NCBI GenBank assembly: GCA_028023455.1
Contig: JAQFVV010006470.1
Location: 710,001-774,000, forward strand
Length of the DNA stretch: 64,000 nucleotides
DNA from: Epiperipatus broadwayi
Lineage: Eukaryota; Onychophora; Udeonychophora; Euonychophora; Peripatidae
Direction: 5' to 3'
A model generated the notes under the pieces. The model did no database searches. It had not been told where the DNA came from and saw only the letters and a program-made list of their open reading frames with translations. The translations under genes were made by a program, and so were the position numbers. This document shows, one piece after another, positions 40,470 to 55,424 of the stretch (position 1 is its first letter; each line of letters opens with the position of its first letter).

Positions 40470-41480
40470 AAACCTTTTATTTGGCTTAGATATGTGGATG
40501 ATACATTTGTCATATGGCCTCATGACCTTGATTCCTTAGATTCATTTCTTGTTTTTATAAACTATTAGCATCCACATATTAAATTAACTATGTAAGTGGA
40601 AAATAACACATCATTTTTTTTCTAGATGTTTAAATTGTTAAAAAATCTGATGAAACTTTATCAAAATCAGTTTACATAAAATCCACCCGTAAAAAAACTG
40701 ATATCTTAATTTTAATTCTCATCATCATCCTGCACAGATTTTTTTGGTAGCAAAATTTTTTTTGAATAGAGCTTATAATTTATCTAATAAAGAACATCTT
40801 CTTCTAGAAATAGAACTTGCAAAAAATATTATACTTTCTAATAATTAGAATAAAAACATCATATGTACTACTTTCATAACATTAATACTAAAGAATAGGA
40901 TAATATTGACAATTCATCTGCTAAAAGCAATAGAAGACTATCTTATTTTAATATAAAAACGACTTTTTCTACTGGCAAAAAAATTGGTAATTTTGTATAT
41001 AAATCTAAAAGAGGAATATTTTTCGAACAAAGGGGTCTATGAAATTCCATGTTTGCAGTTTGTGAGAAGCAATGTGGGTCAATCTAATAGACAAATAAAT
41101 GTCAGAATTAACAGACATAAAAAATGCTTTTAATAAAAAAATAGCACATCAGTTTTTACTTTCCATTTTTTAGAAATTGGTCACAAACCTAATTTTGACA
41201 ACACAAAAATACTTGCTAACTTGGAAAGATATCATTTAAACACAATGAGAGAGTCAATTGAAATGTTAAAGAGATCTACTGGTTTAAATAGGGTTGACAA
41301 AGCACAACATATTTCAACTATGTGAAAACCTATCATTTTTTAAATATTAATTTAAAATTAATATGTTAAAAAACTGAGGGAAATAAACATTTTAATAAGT
41401 CTCATATTGTGAATGCTGAACTACTTCAAGTTAAATTTCTCATCTCACACTGAATCACATTATTGTTTAAGATCTAATAA
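40470..41480 (+). mobile_element. Penelope-like element fragment: RT end plus GIY-YIG endonuclease (plus)
   Basis: Plus-strand codons at 40482-40560 read LRYVDDTFVIWPHDLDSL, with the RT catalytic YVDD at 40491-40502 intact. HPHIKLTM follows after a stop. Downstream (about 40985-41330) come FVYKSKRGIFFEQRG, GVYEIPC and VGQSNRQINVRINRH, then LANLERYHLNTMRESIEMLK and STGLNRVDKAQHIST. It is the same family as the minus-strand fragment next to it. Several stops and frameshifts make it non-functional. Confidence 0.85.
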
Positions 41481-44400
41481 TTTAAAACAAATATAATAAA
41501 CTGTAGATGAATTTTAGATGGGTAGAGAAAAAAAGAAAAACATAAATGTCAATTAAATAATTTTAAGATTGTAATATTCTAAGGAAAGGTAACTTCTGGT
41601 AAATTCATTTGAAGAAAATAATTTATGTGTAATGAAGATCACATATAATTATTGTTGGTTTGAATGTATTTATTATTTTCATTATTAAACTGCTTTGTAA
41701 TACATTTTAAATAATACTGAAAACTATATGATTGTAATAAGTTTATTTTCTTTTGTTCATGTCATAATGAAATGATTTCTTGGTAGAGGTCGTTATACTT
41801 AAAAAGAATGGCCAATTCATTCTCAATTCATTTTTTATATGGTCTGCTCCTGTCTTTCAAAGTTTAACAGTGCACAATTTTACAACATTATTATTATTTA
41901 TTTTGAAAAGAATAAATTGGCAAGATAATTAAAATTTTATCTAAAATGATAAGATAACAGTTTTGGTAAAACATTCTGCAATTTTTGTTATTTTCTACAA
42001 TTTAAAATTTTCTACATTTAAAGTTCATTGTTTCCTGAAAGTTAGATTTGTTAAACAAAGCTAAAAATGAAAGAATTAACTAAAAGGATTGAGAAAATTC
42101 TTACTTTAACTAAATTAAGGGGAACAAATATTTTCTAAGTTGGAAATAATTATTTAATAACTTGTTCTTTATTAGTATTTTTCTGCTAAAAAAGAAAAAT
42201 AAGTAGAAAGAATATTAAAAAAAAAAAACCCAAAGTACTAGAAACATTTTTTAGCGCTTTTTAAAAATAAATCATCTGCCTTATCAATAATGGAGAAATT
42301 GTATACAGAGGAATATATTTAATTCACTACTAACTGTCTAGGAAAAATAATAATGGTAATAATAATAAACAATATACCTGCATTTTTTTGGAAAAAAAAA
42401 AACTTTCTTGAAGTAAATATGAAAATTAAATACGTGCATTTTTTAAAAGAAAAATACTATTTCAAAAATAAATTGCTAAGATTATGAAAGATAACTTAAT
42501 AATTTCATATTGACTTAAGAATAAAATTAAAATATATAGTATACTGTATGCAAGGTGAAATTTTTATAACTTCATCCATTGTATAATTCAACTTCTGTTA
42601 TTATCATAGTAATCTATAGGAAAAAGTGTGCATTTTCTTCAATATTTTAGCTAGCTAACTGTCTTCAAATAATGTGTGTGTTTACTGTGTATGTTATAGT
42701 ATTCTTTTTTTTCTTGGATCCAAATTTTATTATTATAATCCAATTAAAAGTTAATCTTCAGATCTACTATATTTTTTTACATGTTTATTATTATAATGGC
42801 CAAATAAAAGAAAACTTTTCATTAGACAAAAATGTGTTTATTACTTTCAGTGCTTTGTAAAATGTGACTGGATAAAAACTATTCACCTGGACAATCAGCT
42901 CATCAGAAAAACAGTTCTGCTAATGAGATAATATGCATTTGTTTATTTAATGTTTTTTTTTTTTTTTAAAAAAAAACTAATTTGTAAAATTTTATTTTGT
43001 TTTATAATATCAATGTACATTTAAGGATCTTGTAATGACAAAGGTATGTCATACTATTATTACTTTGGGTTATGTTTGTATTTAATATGAAGTAAAATGT
43101 ATGAAATATATCTGATTTATTACATGCAACTGGAGATATGAATTTCACATGTTACGTACTTAAAAAAAAATGTTTTATATTTTTTTAACGTGTAAAAAGA
43201 AAATTTATCAGAAGTAACAGACAAAAGAATGCTATAACAAGATATTTTTTTGTTTAAAGTTTCAACAGAATTTATACCATATTAATTAAATGGTTTAGTA
43301 ACAGTTATTCTAATGGTACGTCCACCTTATTTTAGTTAAAGCTTACCTGCTACACATTGCAATTGAATGTTCCTTCATTGGAATTAAATTTATTATGCCT
43401 TTGTATATTTTTTAATTCATTGGTTTCAGATATTGATAAAAGTATACCTTTAATATAGATTTATTTTTATTAGTATGCTTTACTACCTTGCCTAAGTGTA
43501 AAGTTGGTATATGCATAATCTCAGCATATTTTAATACTTATAATGTATTTTATTTTGTAGGATGAAAATGCTCGCCCCAAAATATTTTATTCCTCTATGG
43601 AAAGATTATTTTTTGATATAATGTTTGAGAGTCAAAGTGATAAAGTTTCATGATAGAAAACGATCAAGAGTTTATATAATATTTCGTATACTTAAGGTAT
43701 TTTAATTCCCAAGAGAGGCTTATACTTGGTGCATGTTCGTTTTTTAGGTGGTGAGATATAGATTTCACACCTATACGTTTTATGCCTGAGTAATAGGGTA
43801 GAAACCACCAAATGCTTCAGTATAGTATTTTACTCAGCATACATTAGTTGTTATTTTTCATTCCTCATGTGAAATTAAAGATAGTTCCACCATAGAAGGT
43901 GGAGATTATTGTGCGTGTTTAAATGTTATGGCAAGGGTAAATATTAGATTTGATGTGTTAGTTCCTCAAGGTGCACTTTATTATTAGTAGTGCCTTAGTA
44001 ATTGATATTAATATCCGTATTGTGCTACCAAGCATTGCTGGTAGTTGCAAGCAAAACAATGAAGAAAGTTAATTTTTAAAAAATAGGGCATATTTTAAAA
44101 CGCTTATTTATTGAGGGAATGCTCAAACACAATATTTAATATTAATTAAGAGCTAAGAAATATTCTTAACGTGCATTAAAACATTTATAATTAAAATATT
44201 TATCATAAAGTAGATGGACATTAAGTTAAACATGAAATGGTGCGTGGGACTTCTGATCAATGACCCATAACTAGTAATAAGTTATTTAATTATAAACCAT
44301 ATCTTAGTTAACTTTATTTGTACTGAAGTTAATATTTTAATAAGGATTGTATTGAACCCATTTTATCAAAGTACACAAAATATATGTTATTATTTTTGCA

Positions 44401-45939
44401 TACTTCACATCATAAAATAAAATAGTTAGTCAATAACTCAAGGTAAAAGATTGATAAAAAGTTTACCAAAGTTACAGATTAATGTTAGTAAATCAGATTC
44501 ATGCTTCAGCAAGTTAATCCAGTGCAATAGCGTGATTTCCAACATGCATTAATTTATAATTTTAATTTGCACCGGAATAGTATACATATTATTGTGATGA
44601 TTTATGTTTAGTATGAATGTGATATTATTTAATAAATTTGTATATTTTGTTTAGATCTATATTAGTAATAAATTATAGTCTTTTCAATATTCGTTGTGAA
44701 TTCATCTTTTTATATGCCAAATGTAAGTGTGTTAGCACAATATTTGCAAAACATTTTCTTGAGTATGAAATCATCTCAAACTTTCGAACTCTTAATATAC
44801 CAGATAGACAAATTTATGCAGATCTGAATATTTCATTTCATTTTAATGATAATTATTTATGGAATTGCAAACTTCAGACTAAACATTATGTAATTGTAAA
44901 AATGAATTTATTTCCAAGTTATTAATCCTGACTTCACATTATTCCAGTTACATTTAGGTAAATTATTGAATTAATTAGTCTTAGTTAATTTATTGTGTTG
45001 TCATGGATGATGGAAAGATACAAAAAGCACCCTTGTCTTTTTATTATTCTGACTGAGATTCTGGATACAAACATTCGGTATTATATACAATTTTATGTTA
45101 TTATTTATGGCATTGTTGATCGTATTTCTCACCCCTTTAAATAATATAGTAGTTGCTATGATATTTGATGACACATTAACTTTGAAGTAAAGTGAATGAT
45201 TCATATAGCTTACCAGTATGCCAGTCATGTGTGACAGCACATTTCTGTCGAGTATTTTCCTAAAGTAAACAAAGAAACCCTGAGATTTTTATTACTATTA
45301 TCATTATTCTTTATTTAAGAAGTGATCAATTATCTTTGATACTACAGCAATGGTGTGGCAAAAACAAGTCAAATTTTTCAATTGTGCTATAAGAAACGTG
45401 TTTTCCGATCATATTGGCAAATGATTTACATAATGAATATTTTTTAGTAACATTAACAAAAACATGAGAAGTTATCATCATTGTGGCAATGTGCAAATAC
45501 TTATAGCTCAGAGAATGGGTTTTTGATAAAGAGAGGATGTTATTTTTTTTCTAAATTATTAATTATGGAATGATTGCCCTTTTCTGTCTTCCCAATATGT
45601 TTATTTTAATGAGGAAAATTTATTTATGATTTTAATTTCTTTCTTTGTTGTAACTGCATATCTCTGCAGCTGAATTTTTTTATAACTAACCAACGACTGA
45701 GCTGGGCCGAGTTTGCACATAGGCGCGTTTGCATGTCACCGAATATACTTTACAAGGTTAGAAATGAACAACCGACGATATAGTAGATAGAGATGGCATC
45801 ACACTTAACACTATATTTAGGTTAGAAATGCATAGTCCACATTTGCATGCATGTATAGGTTTAGATTCATTTAACCAGAGTCTCTATAACTAGATTCGTA
45901 ATAAATGCACACTAATAGTATACAATATTGATTATCCTG
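41481..45939. other. AT-rich non-coding stretch
   Basis: About 4.5 kb with no convincing coding sequence. The ORF at 44638-44925 (+, 95 codons, several cysteines) has no family signature and no good splice context and could be chance. I looked for an LRR continuation exon on the plus strand and saw none. Confidence 0.45.
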
Positions 45940-46455
45940 CTAATAAAAAAATATGGATATCAGTCCCATATATTTCAAATTATCAAGTAAAGTTTATAAG
46001 AAAAAATTATAAAGATATATGTGATGTTGCATTTCACATACCTCCTACATTAAACAAATTAATAAATAACTCCAAAGATAAAACCTCATTATAAATAAAA
46101 TATATGTCATTTATAAATGGATATGTAGGTGTGGCAGTAAATATATAGGTGAATCTAGATGTACATTAGAAAAAAGAACTAAAGAATGCTTGCTATTATA
46201 AAATGTGTTCAGAAATCGAAACAAAATTGCAAAGTAGATAATAATATTTCAGCATCTGTTTTTTTACGACCATAATAAATCATGTATTGATGGTTTTGAC
46301 TTCAATTTTAACAGTGTAAAATTATTGCAAATTGAAAAAAATAACAATAAAAGAAAAATAATGGAGACTATGCTAATATATATATACAAACATGACTTAA
46401 TTAACAGGCAAGCAGCAAACACTAAAATCATGGAATTGTGGGAAAGTTAGCATTT
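45940..46455 (+). mobile_element. Second-family Penelope-like fragment (GIY-YIG)
   Basis: Plus-strand pieces read ISVPYISNYQVKFIRKNYKD (RT-endonuclease linker), then at about 46115-46190 CRCGSKYIGESRCTLEKRTKE (GIY-YIG half with YIGES) and later METMLIYIYKHDLINRQAAN, ending LWES-stop. Sequence is clearly different from the fragments at 40 kb, so it represents another Penelope-like lineage. It is truncated and stop-ridden. Confidence 0.75.
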
Positions 46456-46573
46456 CAAAGCTTTAGTTGACACAGATTACTGGATAATCAAAAACGCTTC
46501 TAAGTGGTTAAATTTTTTTAATTATTTAGTTACTGTATTTACAAATATTCAGCTATATAATTATGTGTATTGC

Positions 46574-46596
46574 TTTAAAAATACAGACATTGAATC

Positions 46597-46630
<34 letters not shown>

Positions 46631-46671
46631 AAAATACAGACATCGAATCATAATATTATATATATATATAT
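46574..46671. repeat. 29 bp direct duplication alternating with TA tracts
   Basis: TTTAAAAATACAGACATTGA and its continuation at 46574-46602 recur at 46627-46655 with one mismatch. Each copy is followed by a TA tract. Confidence 0.9.
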
Positions 46672-49014
46672 TGTAACGATATATAAATATGCCATTATAT
46701 TAAATTGAAATAAAAACTTTTAAGTTCACAAATAAAAATAAAATCTATTAAAAAACTAAAAGCGAAATGTTTGTTAAACGTATATATATATTTGCACAGA
46801 TGCAAAACTTTAAAAATATTTTTTTTTTTTTTATAAAAAAAAAAAAATATTTGAACATACTTTTTTATAAAAAAAATACAAGATTTAAATATAAAAATAT
46901 TTTAATAAAGAAATAACATTAGTAAAAATAAAAACAGGTATTAATTAATTCCTGTAATCTGTAAATGGAAATGATTGTTTATTAATTGAAAAGCAAGTTA
47001 GCCTTGGGGCTCTTGTGTAATTAAAAAGTCAGATGAAAATTAGATAAGAGAATAAAGAGAATTTAGCTTGACCAATGGAAGCACCAAGCCTCTCAGACCT
47101 TAATGAAAATTTGGATGTGATGTCTTTGTTCATTCAATCTGGAGATTTACTATAATAAGAAAAATATTGAGTTCCAGTAAGTTTCCAGCTTGTTTTGGTG
47201 AGACGAACGATAAGACGCACTTGTCATTCTCTCTCACTTATTTTAAAAATGAAAAGACTGTGATACCAGAATGGAACTAGCTAATGCTACCTCCAGAATA
47301 TTATACCGGTCTTTCATGAAAGTCTTTGTGAGAATTTTCAACAGGAACCAGGACTCTTCTACCATAAGCAATTGAACGGAATGATTTTAAAATCTGAAGT
47401 AATTAAGAACTTTAAAGATTTGATCAGTTAATCTAATTTTTTAAAAAAAAGAACTTTTCTCTGACTTATGTTTCAAATTAATTATAAATGTTTAATTTTT
47501 ACATATTTGTTTGCTAAAAAAAATCATTTCCATTTTATCATTTTTTATTTGTATTAATATTTATTGTTTAAATTTTAAATGATGAAATTTAAGTTGGGTA
47601 TGGACGTTGCATGGATTCATTAGCAGTTAATTATGTTGTGGTTTTCATATTCAATTAGAATATATATGTCATCAATGTCACTGCAGCATCTTATTATGAA
47701 TGCTATTGCGTTTCTTGTATTCCCTCTGCAATTGACGTTGTCGATGACTTTGTATTTTGATCAGTTATGTTTATTTTGGAATGTTTTTAACAATGGAATC
47801 TATGCAGCCAATCTTTACTCAACATTATAAAACAAATTTTATAAAATTCATCTGTGCGAACATATCTAAATGTTAAATTTAAGTAGGGCGTGAGTGGCTA
47901 TATTGTTTTGTAAAGTTATATTAAGGGAGGGTAATTTTAGGTTATTCATTTTGTAGTTGAATTAGGTCAATGGATTGAATATATTTGTGTAATTAGTAGA
48001 TATAGTATGAGTTTCACTACGCTGTATATGCCACACAAACCCTTTTGCCTATGGATGGGATTGTAAGTCAGCAAAAAGGACCGCTGTCCCTTCCTATGGA
48101 GTTTTTATTTTATTGTTCTCCTTGCCATACAGATGCAACATTCCTGTATTGGTCAAGAGTCAATGTCTTCTCTAACTATACTGTTCAGATGTCTATTCCT
48201 GACAGTATAGTATATATGTGCTGTTGTATTTTCATGCTACATTGAATACATAAATGTATCAGATGGATTGACAGCAGTTAGACTGCAAACTTTTGGCCTA
48301 AGGTTAAATAAGAGAAAGAATATTTTCTTTTCAAATGCAGATCTATGTAGTCTATTCATACTCGACCCAGTAAATAAATATTAATCTCATTATTGCAATC
48401 TATTTAAAATTAAAAGTTAATATGAAATGTTAAATGTATTCCTCAAAATTTATTTATGCGTGCATTAATAAATATTTTTATGTGTTAATTTCTGGAAGTG
48501 GCTTTTATTTTTTCATATATACAAACTAAATAAGTTATTTCTTATCTCTGCATCTCCTTGAGCTAGTGACAATGGGCTAATGATTCAAATATTTAAATAA
48601 AGTGGAATCTTAACAGCACATATCTGCCTACTTTATAAATTTTTCTAGGCTCAAATGCCTAGATGGCGCACCTGTAGTGCAGATTATAGTAAGATACATT
48701 GACTGCTGTCTTCACTTTCTTTTGGATCATTATAACTGGCTACCCAACTTGGGCCGATCTTTAATAAACCACGAGGAATCATGCCAGTAACATTTTTTTG
48801 TGAAATAAGTACATTTTTGTACTAACATAAAGTTAGACTTTAAATTGTGTTTTAAAGGTACTGCCAGTAAGAAAAATTGTGCATATGTAAAAATAAATAT
48901 GAGGAATAAAACGTAAACAATAAATATAAATCATAATTTTTTTTTTAAAAAAGTCTTGTTTAAATTAAAATCTAATCGTTCAACTTGCGTAAGTAATAGT
49001 TAAAAGTAGAAGAA

Positions 49015-49018
<4 letters not shown>
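46672..49018. other. AT-rich non-coding stretch
   Basis: ORFs at 47633-47830 and 48045-48245 (+) are short and without family patterns. The segment 48600-48800 is somewhat less AT-rich and contains a small stem (CTAGGC/GCCTAG near 48648-48665), but I cannot name it. Confidence 0.45.
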
Positions 49019-49084
<66 letters not shown>

Positions 49085-49098
49085 TTTATATATATATA
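49019..49098. repeat. (TA)n microsatellite
   Basis: TA repeat of about 60 bp, then a short T run and more TA. Confidence 0.95.
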
Positions 49099-52000
49099 TT
49101 ACATAGAGTATTTATGTAGAGCAAATTTTATCATTTTTACTCTCAAGCATCAATTTATTATTTCCCAAATTTTACATTATCAACTTTTTTATAAACCAAT
49201 AATGATTATTTCTAATCATTTATTAAACTAAAGAATTTTTCTAGAAAAGATGTAAACTTTAATCCAGTTAAATATTAATTCTTAAATTGGTTTGTCCAGT
49301 TTAAAATGATGATGGCTTCAAGTCGCTTGAATTACGTCATTTTTAATGCTACAATAAAAATTTCATGGTCTTTTAAAAGTTAGAAATAGTTCCATAAGAT
49401 GCTCTTTTTTGAATTATTTTACAAGTAAAGCATCAATAATACTGATGTTGAAGGTCTAACAAAAGACAGAAGAAATCTGTTCTAAGTGTTGATTGGCTCT
49501 CAACTATTGAGGTCAAAGAAAACTACTTGTCAATAATTTTTACAACTATGATTTTTTTTTGTTTCATTTCGAAAGTGATAAACAAATGTTTTAGACCATT
49601 TTAATATATTTTTTGACAAATTATAAATTATTTTGATAAAATCTGGTAAAAATAAAATTATTTTAAAAAATAGTTAAGGTTTTAATAAAAATTATTTACT
49701 TCTCCACAATGTAAATTTGAGAACTGATGTCAGCAACCCTTTTCAGTTGGTTACTAACGTTCTTATTAGATGCGTTTCATATTTGTTGTTATCAAATATT
49801 TTTATAATTATAAATAAAAAAAATATTTTTTAAAAACTTTCATTCTCTTTCATAACCTAACAAATTAGTAATATCCTTTTTACAAATGAAACTAAAGTGA
49901 ATATAATATTAAAATATGGATATGTTTTTATGATTGATTTTGTGAATTGACCAATTAAAAGTTTACAGTTTTACCTCACTCAGACGTTTGGATTTTTTTG
50001 GCATGTCAAAAGTTAATATATCTGATTTTCAGCACACACATGGCTATTTACGTTTCTATGTCTCCCATGCATAATATCTTTTTTATAGATAGAAAACTTC
50101 CATATTTCTTCAATTTTATTTATTCCATATATATGTTAATATAAATAAAGATACAATAAAAGACAAACAAAGCCTATAATTTCCAGCATAAATGAATTTT
50201 TGCTATCTTTTGTTATTACAAGAAAATCAGAAGGCGATAAAAGCTTACACAATTCAACTAAAATCTGCTTAGGTGGTAGAAACAGGAAGCATTTTTGTGA
50301 GAATAATCAATTCTGCTTTTATTCTTTCTTTTTATCAATAAATTATCTGGCACTTGGCTATAAGTATAAGATAAAAACATTCCTTAAGACACATGGGGAT
50401 AAAAGTCTTTCACAATTTGAATCATATAAATAACAATACAATAACTTCCAAGTCCAACTTCTGAGACTACAAATAACTGGTGGGAACAAATTCTCATCAC
50501 CAAAATAATCAGGAAGATAAATTACTTGGCTTCATATACTCTAATCCATAAATACAAACATCAAAACAGGATGATTAAATCTACTCCTATAAAATACTTC
50601 AATAAACAAAAAAAGAAGAGTTTACTCTATCCCATACTATATACTAGATATTCTACCCATGTCAAATATTAAAATACAAAAAGAGGAAAGATTACTCAAT
50701 CCCATAAGATACTATAAAACATCACTAACTTCATTTTACCAAGCCACTAAATACTTTCTATTCAAGCATAATGAAGAACCATAAATTCATACTTAAGTAA
50801 ATCTCTAACTTTCCAAATTCAATTGGCCCATTATCATCCTCTGAAACTGATAGACTTACATCATTTTTATTTTTAATTCACACATTATTATAGTTGGGTT
50901 TAATAATAGACACACATATATAAGCAGAATAAAGCACATACAATTTCTAATCTCAGTATGTAAAAAACTACTGTAAAATATTAATTAATATCTGTAAAAG
51001 TGATAATGAATAAATATTGCATATCTGATAAATATAATATTTATCACTTGGAGACATATTTATTATGGTTAAAAAGCAAGCAAAATAATTTCTATTGGAA
51101 AGGTAAGACAAAATAATTTTTTGTAGTGCATTTGAATTAGCACAAATTTAAAATGAAAGTTTGGTTTAAGGTAAACACCAAATATTTAAAGTCTGAATTA
51201 AATAATTATTGAAAATAATTATTTTATAATCTATTGAAAATGCAAAGATATACTAAAATTTATATAATGAGTTTCTTTTTTAAAAAGCTGTCCACCCCTT
51301 CAACATGAAATGGATGTTTTTATGTCAAACACGCACATGTACTTATACTAAAATAATAATAAATACCTTGTTTAATATATTTTCATATTATACATTTAAT
51401 GAAATGTTCTAGTGGAAAACAATAATAAATATAATAATAAAAATCATAAAACACTTTTTAAATTATCTATCTACTAAATATTAAATAATAATAATAAAGT
51501 TCTTTTTTTTCTTCTTTTCTAGGTTGAGAAATGAAAAGTTTATTTATAGTTTATACATGACATCTCTTGGTCATATATTAAATAATAATAATTATTAGCA
51601 CAAAAATAAATACTGACAAACACATAACACATTCGTGCAGGAAGACAAATAATATTATTTTGAGATTCAGAATAGCGTAATCAATGTTTTTATCAAGGCT
51701 AATGAACTGCTGTTAACATTATATAGGATTATTTTTTATTAAGCATTACACGTTTTTTAATGATATAGATAAAGTAATAATTTATCATTTCATTTGTGAG
51801 AAATATCCAAGCATTTATTTTATATTTTCAGAGTCATTCATAAATGCATATAATTATTTAACTGATAATATTTACTTAAATTTCCATGAGTTTGTTAGTA
51901 ATATTCTATGTAGGGAAATTCCACCACAAATGAGAAGAATATTGCATAAAAGAAATTTACATTCAATCTTTTCCATTTGATATGCTCATTCCTCACAGTA

Positions 52001-55000
52001 ATTGAAAAAAAAAAAGATAACTATTAAACAATACATTAAATTGCACATTTAATCTTATTTTTCAAATAGACATGAATAGCAATAGTCAGGCAAATGTTCC
52101 AATAATAATGACAATAAAAATAAATTATTCTTATGCATCCGTCTCAACCTTCTTCTTTATAACTAGCAAAAATTTATCATTAAGAGTTTTTAATATGTTT
52201 AATAAAAGTTTGCACATTTTTCCAACATAATAAAAGCATACAGTTACTCCATTAATATTATAAGTAAATTTTAGGAAAAACAATCTTGAAAAATAAACAA
52301 ACATTTTTCTTTTTTTTTACAATTAGGATTAAAGTTTAAATAAAGCAAATTTAAAATACAATTATGCATTTCCATTCTTTTCTCAGTATTAGCAAATAAG
52401 TTTAAATAATATATACTGTAGACACATATATGCATTTTAAATAATGATTTGATAATTTAAATGGTTAATTAAGAATAAAGATTGATGTACCTTTACAGTT
52501 GTTTATGCTGTCATATTTGGAAACCAATAATACTTTTTCATACTTTTAAACTTGGCTTTGGGAGAATTAGCTTATAACAAACAAAATTGTACTATTAAAC
52601 TTTGTTTAAAAAGTGGATTGGAGTTAATCAGTAGAAGAAAATTTGTCAGCAGTCCCCTATAGAATTGTAATAAACCCTTTTTATAGATTTTAAAACATTA
52701 CCTAAGCATATTATTCTTCCAATAATTCAGATTATTTGAAAGTTAAAGGTCACCAGAAAGAGAACTACTCTTTCCTTTGCAGTAAGATTTTTAATTAGGA
52801 GATTTTTATGCAAGAAACTTTTTTGTCTTGAAAAAAAAAAAGAGAGAGCGAAAAACTATTATAGCTGTTAAATAAAAAAAAATATTAAATATTCTGTATT
52901 TTTAAAGTAACAGAATAAAATTAATGACACTTGTTTTAAAAGATAAAATATTTTATAGCATAGTTGTTTAATATTTCATCAGTCCAGTAATCCATTAAAT
53001 ATGTATTTTTAATCTAAAATAATGGATTTTTCAGCTACGGACCAGCTTGTAAAATTAAACAGGTGGCCAGAGTTAGAAAAATATAAATACTTAAAGTTTT
53101 GTTGCCAAAGTTTGATTAGATATATAATAAGTGAATTGTAAGAAAAACCTGTGTTTATTTTATCTTCAAAATGGTGGAGTAAGCTGGCAATCAATGACTG
53201 CCTCTCTCCTTGTGGAGAATGGAGAACTTTGGTTCAATAAAATATAATGCCATACACCTTTCAAACGGCCCATGGAAAAACCTACATTAACTTTAAATCA
53301 TTGCCAAAAGTGTCAACTTGTTACCTCACAAGTGCTCAGAAACTGCAATGAAGACAACAGACTGGTAAATTAATAAATTTTCACTCAGAGTTCTGTTCAT
53401 AAACTGTGATTTTCATTTTTTTTATTTTAAAAGCTAGCTATTTATTAAATTTGCCTGTCCCAAACACCTTTCCTAAAATCTGTAAGGAAAACTGTTAAAT
53501 TATAATGTTTAAATCATGTCTGATTGTAAAACTTGTGATATTGAATTCTCTGTTAAAATGTAAAACTCTAATAATCTATTTGAAACTAAATGTATAATTT
53601 TCTACAAAATTTATGCCTATTTCTAATCTAACCAATTTATTCTATAATTTTATCATTTTAATATTATACATATTTGATATGCCAAATAACTCAAAACTTC
53701 AAGTATTTATAAGTATAATTTTAGCTTATCAATCTGCGAAGATAATTTTAAATCTTCACTATAATAAATAGTAAATAATTGAATTATTATTTTCTCACTC
53801 ACTGTTTCAAGATCATGTTGATATTATTTTACTGATTAATTTTGGGTATTATTATTACTATAAGGAGTTTTTCTCTATTTAAAATTATAGTTTGCTTAAC
53901 TCTAGTTATAAATTATAACTATTTATATATGTAACTCATCTGTCATATGAACTAGCCACAGAAATATTTGTAAAGCATATTTTAAAGTTTTATTTCTAAT
54001 TATCCCTCAAATACACTTTGTTCTTCTTAGATTTATATATGTTGAGATGCAGGAGATAATCTTAATATTAATATGGGTTACTAATTAATTTAGTCTCTAA
54101 ATAGTATATTTGAAATACTAAATTTGAGAACTGGGTTCTAGAGATATGCAGATAGACGCTATCTATTTTTAAGGCATGATAATATAATTTTACATAATTG
54201 CCTTATATATGTATAAGTTGTGGATGTGTCCTTACTAAGTAAGCAATGTACAATTATCTGCTTGCTCCAAGATTCTTGATGAGTTGCTGGCAGAGGTCAC
54301 ACTTATGCACTTAGTTCAGGTAAATCACACACTTTTAGAACTAGGGCATAAGGACCTAGATTATTCATAATTAATGCTTATTCAACTCCCTGAACTACTG
54401 ATGGTCCTATTCATAGCAAGTTGAGCAGTTGTAGGGCAACCTAGTTTTTAAGACTGTAGCCCATGAATAATGACCCTTTCGCACCTTCAAGCTTTATTAA
54501 TATTTTAATATGAGCCATGGAGTATATGGGTAAACCTATGATAAACCAGTTTTCTCTCCCTTTTATTAAACACTTATCTAGCATCAGTGTATATCCTAAT
54601 CTAGGTTAACAAGCTAACCTAGTGTATCTCTTAGCCTAATTATGTGCTTGACTTAACTTTGTATAGATAGACACCACAGGAGTGCTATTAAGTTTGTTAT
54701 ATAACTTTGATTATAAAGTTCCATGTGGTTCAGCTGAATACACAAGAGCTAGAAATTTTGCATATTAATATAAACATAAACTTCAATACCACACTACACT
54801 TTATTGAATACATAAAATGAGACAATATGTAACATTAATTTCATTAGTTATGTGATGCCTGCGTGTGTAATCTCTCATGATCTCATTATATAATTGCGTA
54901 TAATTTGACTTACTATTTGTCATTGATATGTATTAAATTAATATATAAAATATAACTCGTTTTCATATCTTTATTGTCCATGAGGTCATTTTATCCAACT

Positions 55001-55182
55001 CTAGATTTATTTTCACATACATTAATATATTTATATGTAGATCATTTTATTAAATTTCATAATCAATCATTGATATATTAATCAATCACTTAGTCATATG
55101 TGTGTATATCTGACCAAATCAGTGTTCGATTAGTTAATTTACGAGTCTTTTGTTCTACCCTGGGTGACTGCTAGACGGAGGA
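49099..55182. other. AT-rich non-coding stretch
   Basis: About 6 kb without recognisable genes. ORFs at 50200-50433 (+) and 53009-53194 (-) are not credible. A weak internal similarity exists between about 50231 and 50396 (GGxGATAAAAG followed by CACAATTxxA). Nothing else stands out on either strand. Confidence 0.45.
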
Positions 55183-55233
55183 ATAGGTGAAAAGATTGAA
55201 TTAGATAATTGAGCATAGGTGAAAAGATTGAAT
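55183..55233. repeat. 19 bp tandem-spaced duplication
   Basis: ATAGGTGAAAAGATTGAAT occurs at 55183-55201 and again, exactly, at 55215-55233. Confidence 0.9.
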
Positions 55234-55335
55234 GTTGGTTGGATTCTAGATCCCAGCATCCGGATTAAATCAGCTTTTGTGTATTTTGCCTGTGTTCTGG
55301 ATTTGTTATGTGGAGAGCTAATTCTTATCATTACA

Positions 55336-55336
<1 letters not shown>

Positions 55337-55419
<83 letters not shown>
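55337..55419. repeat. (TA)n microsatellite
   Basis: Over 80 bp of uninterrupted TA repeat. Confidence 0.97.

Positions 55420-55424
<5 letters not shown>

Noticed and set aside
44638-44925. 95-codon plus-strand ORF with several cysteines as an exon
   Set aside because: No recognisable motif, no clear splice pair, and composition like the surrounding AT-rich DNA.
47633-48245. Two plus-strand ORFs of about 65 codons
   Set aside because: No family pattern, different frames, no splice or promoter context.
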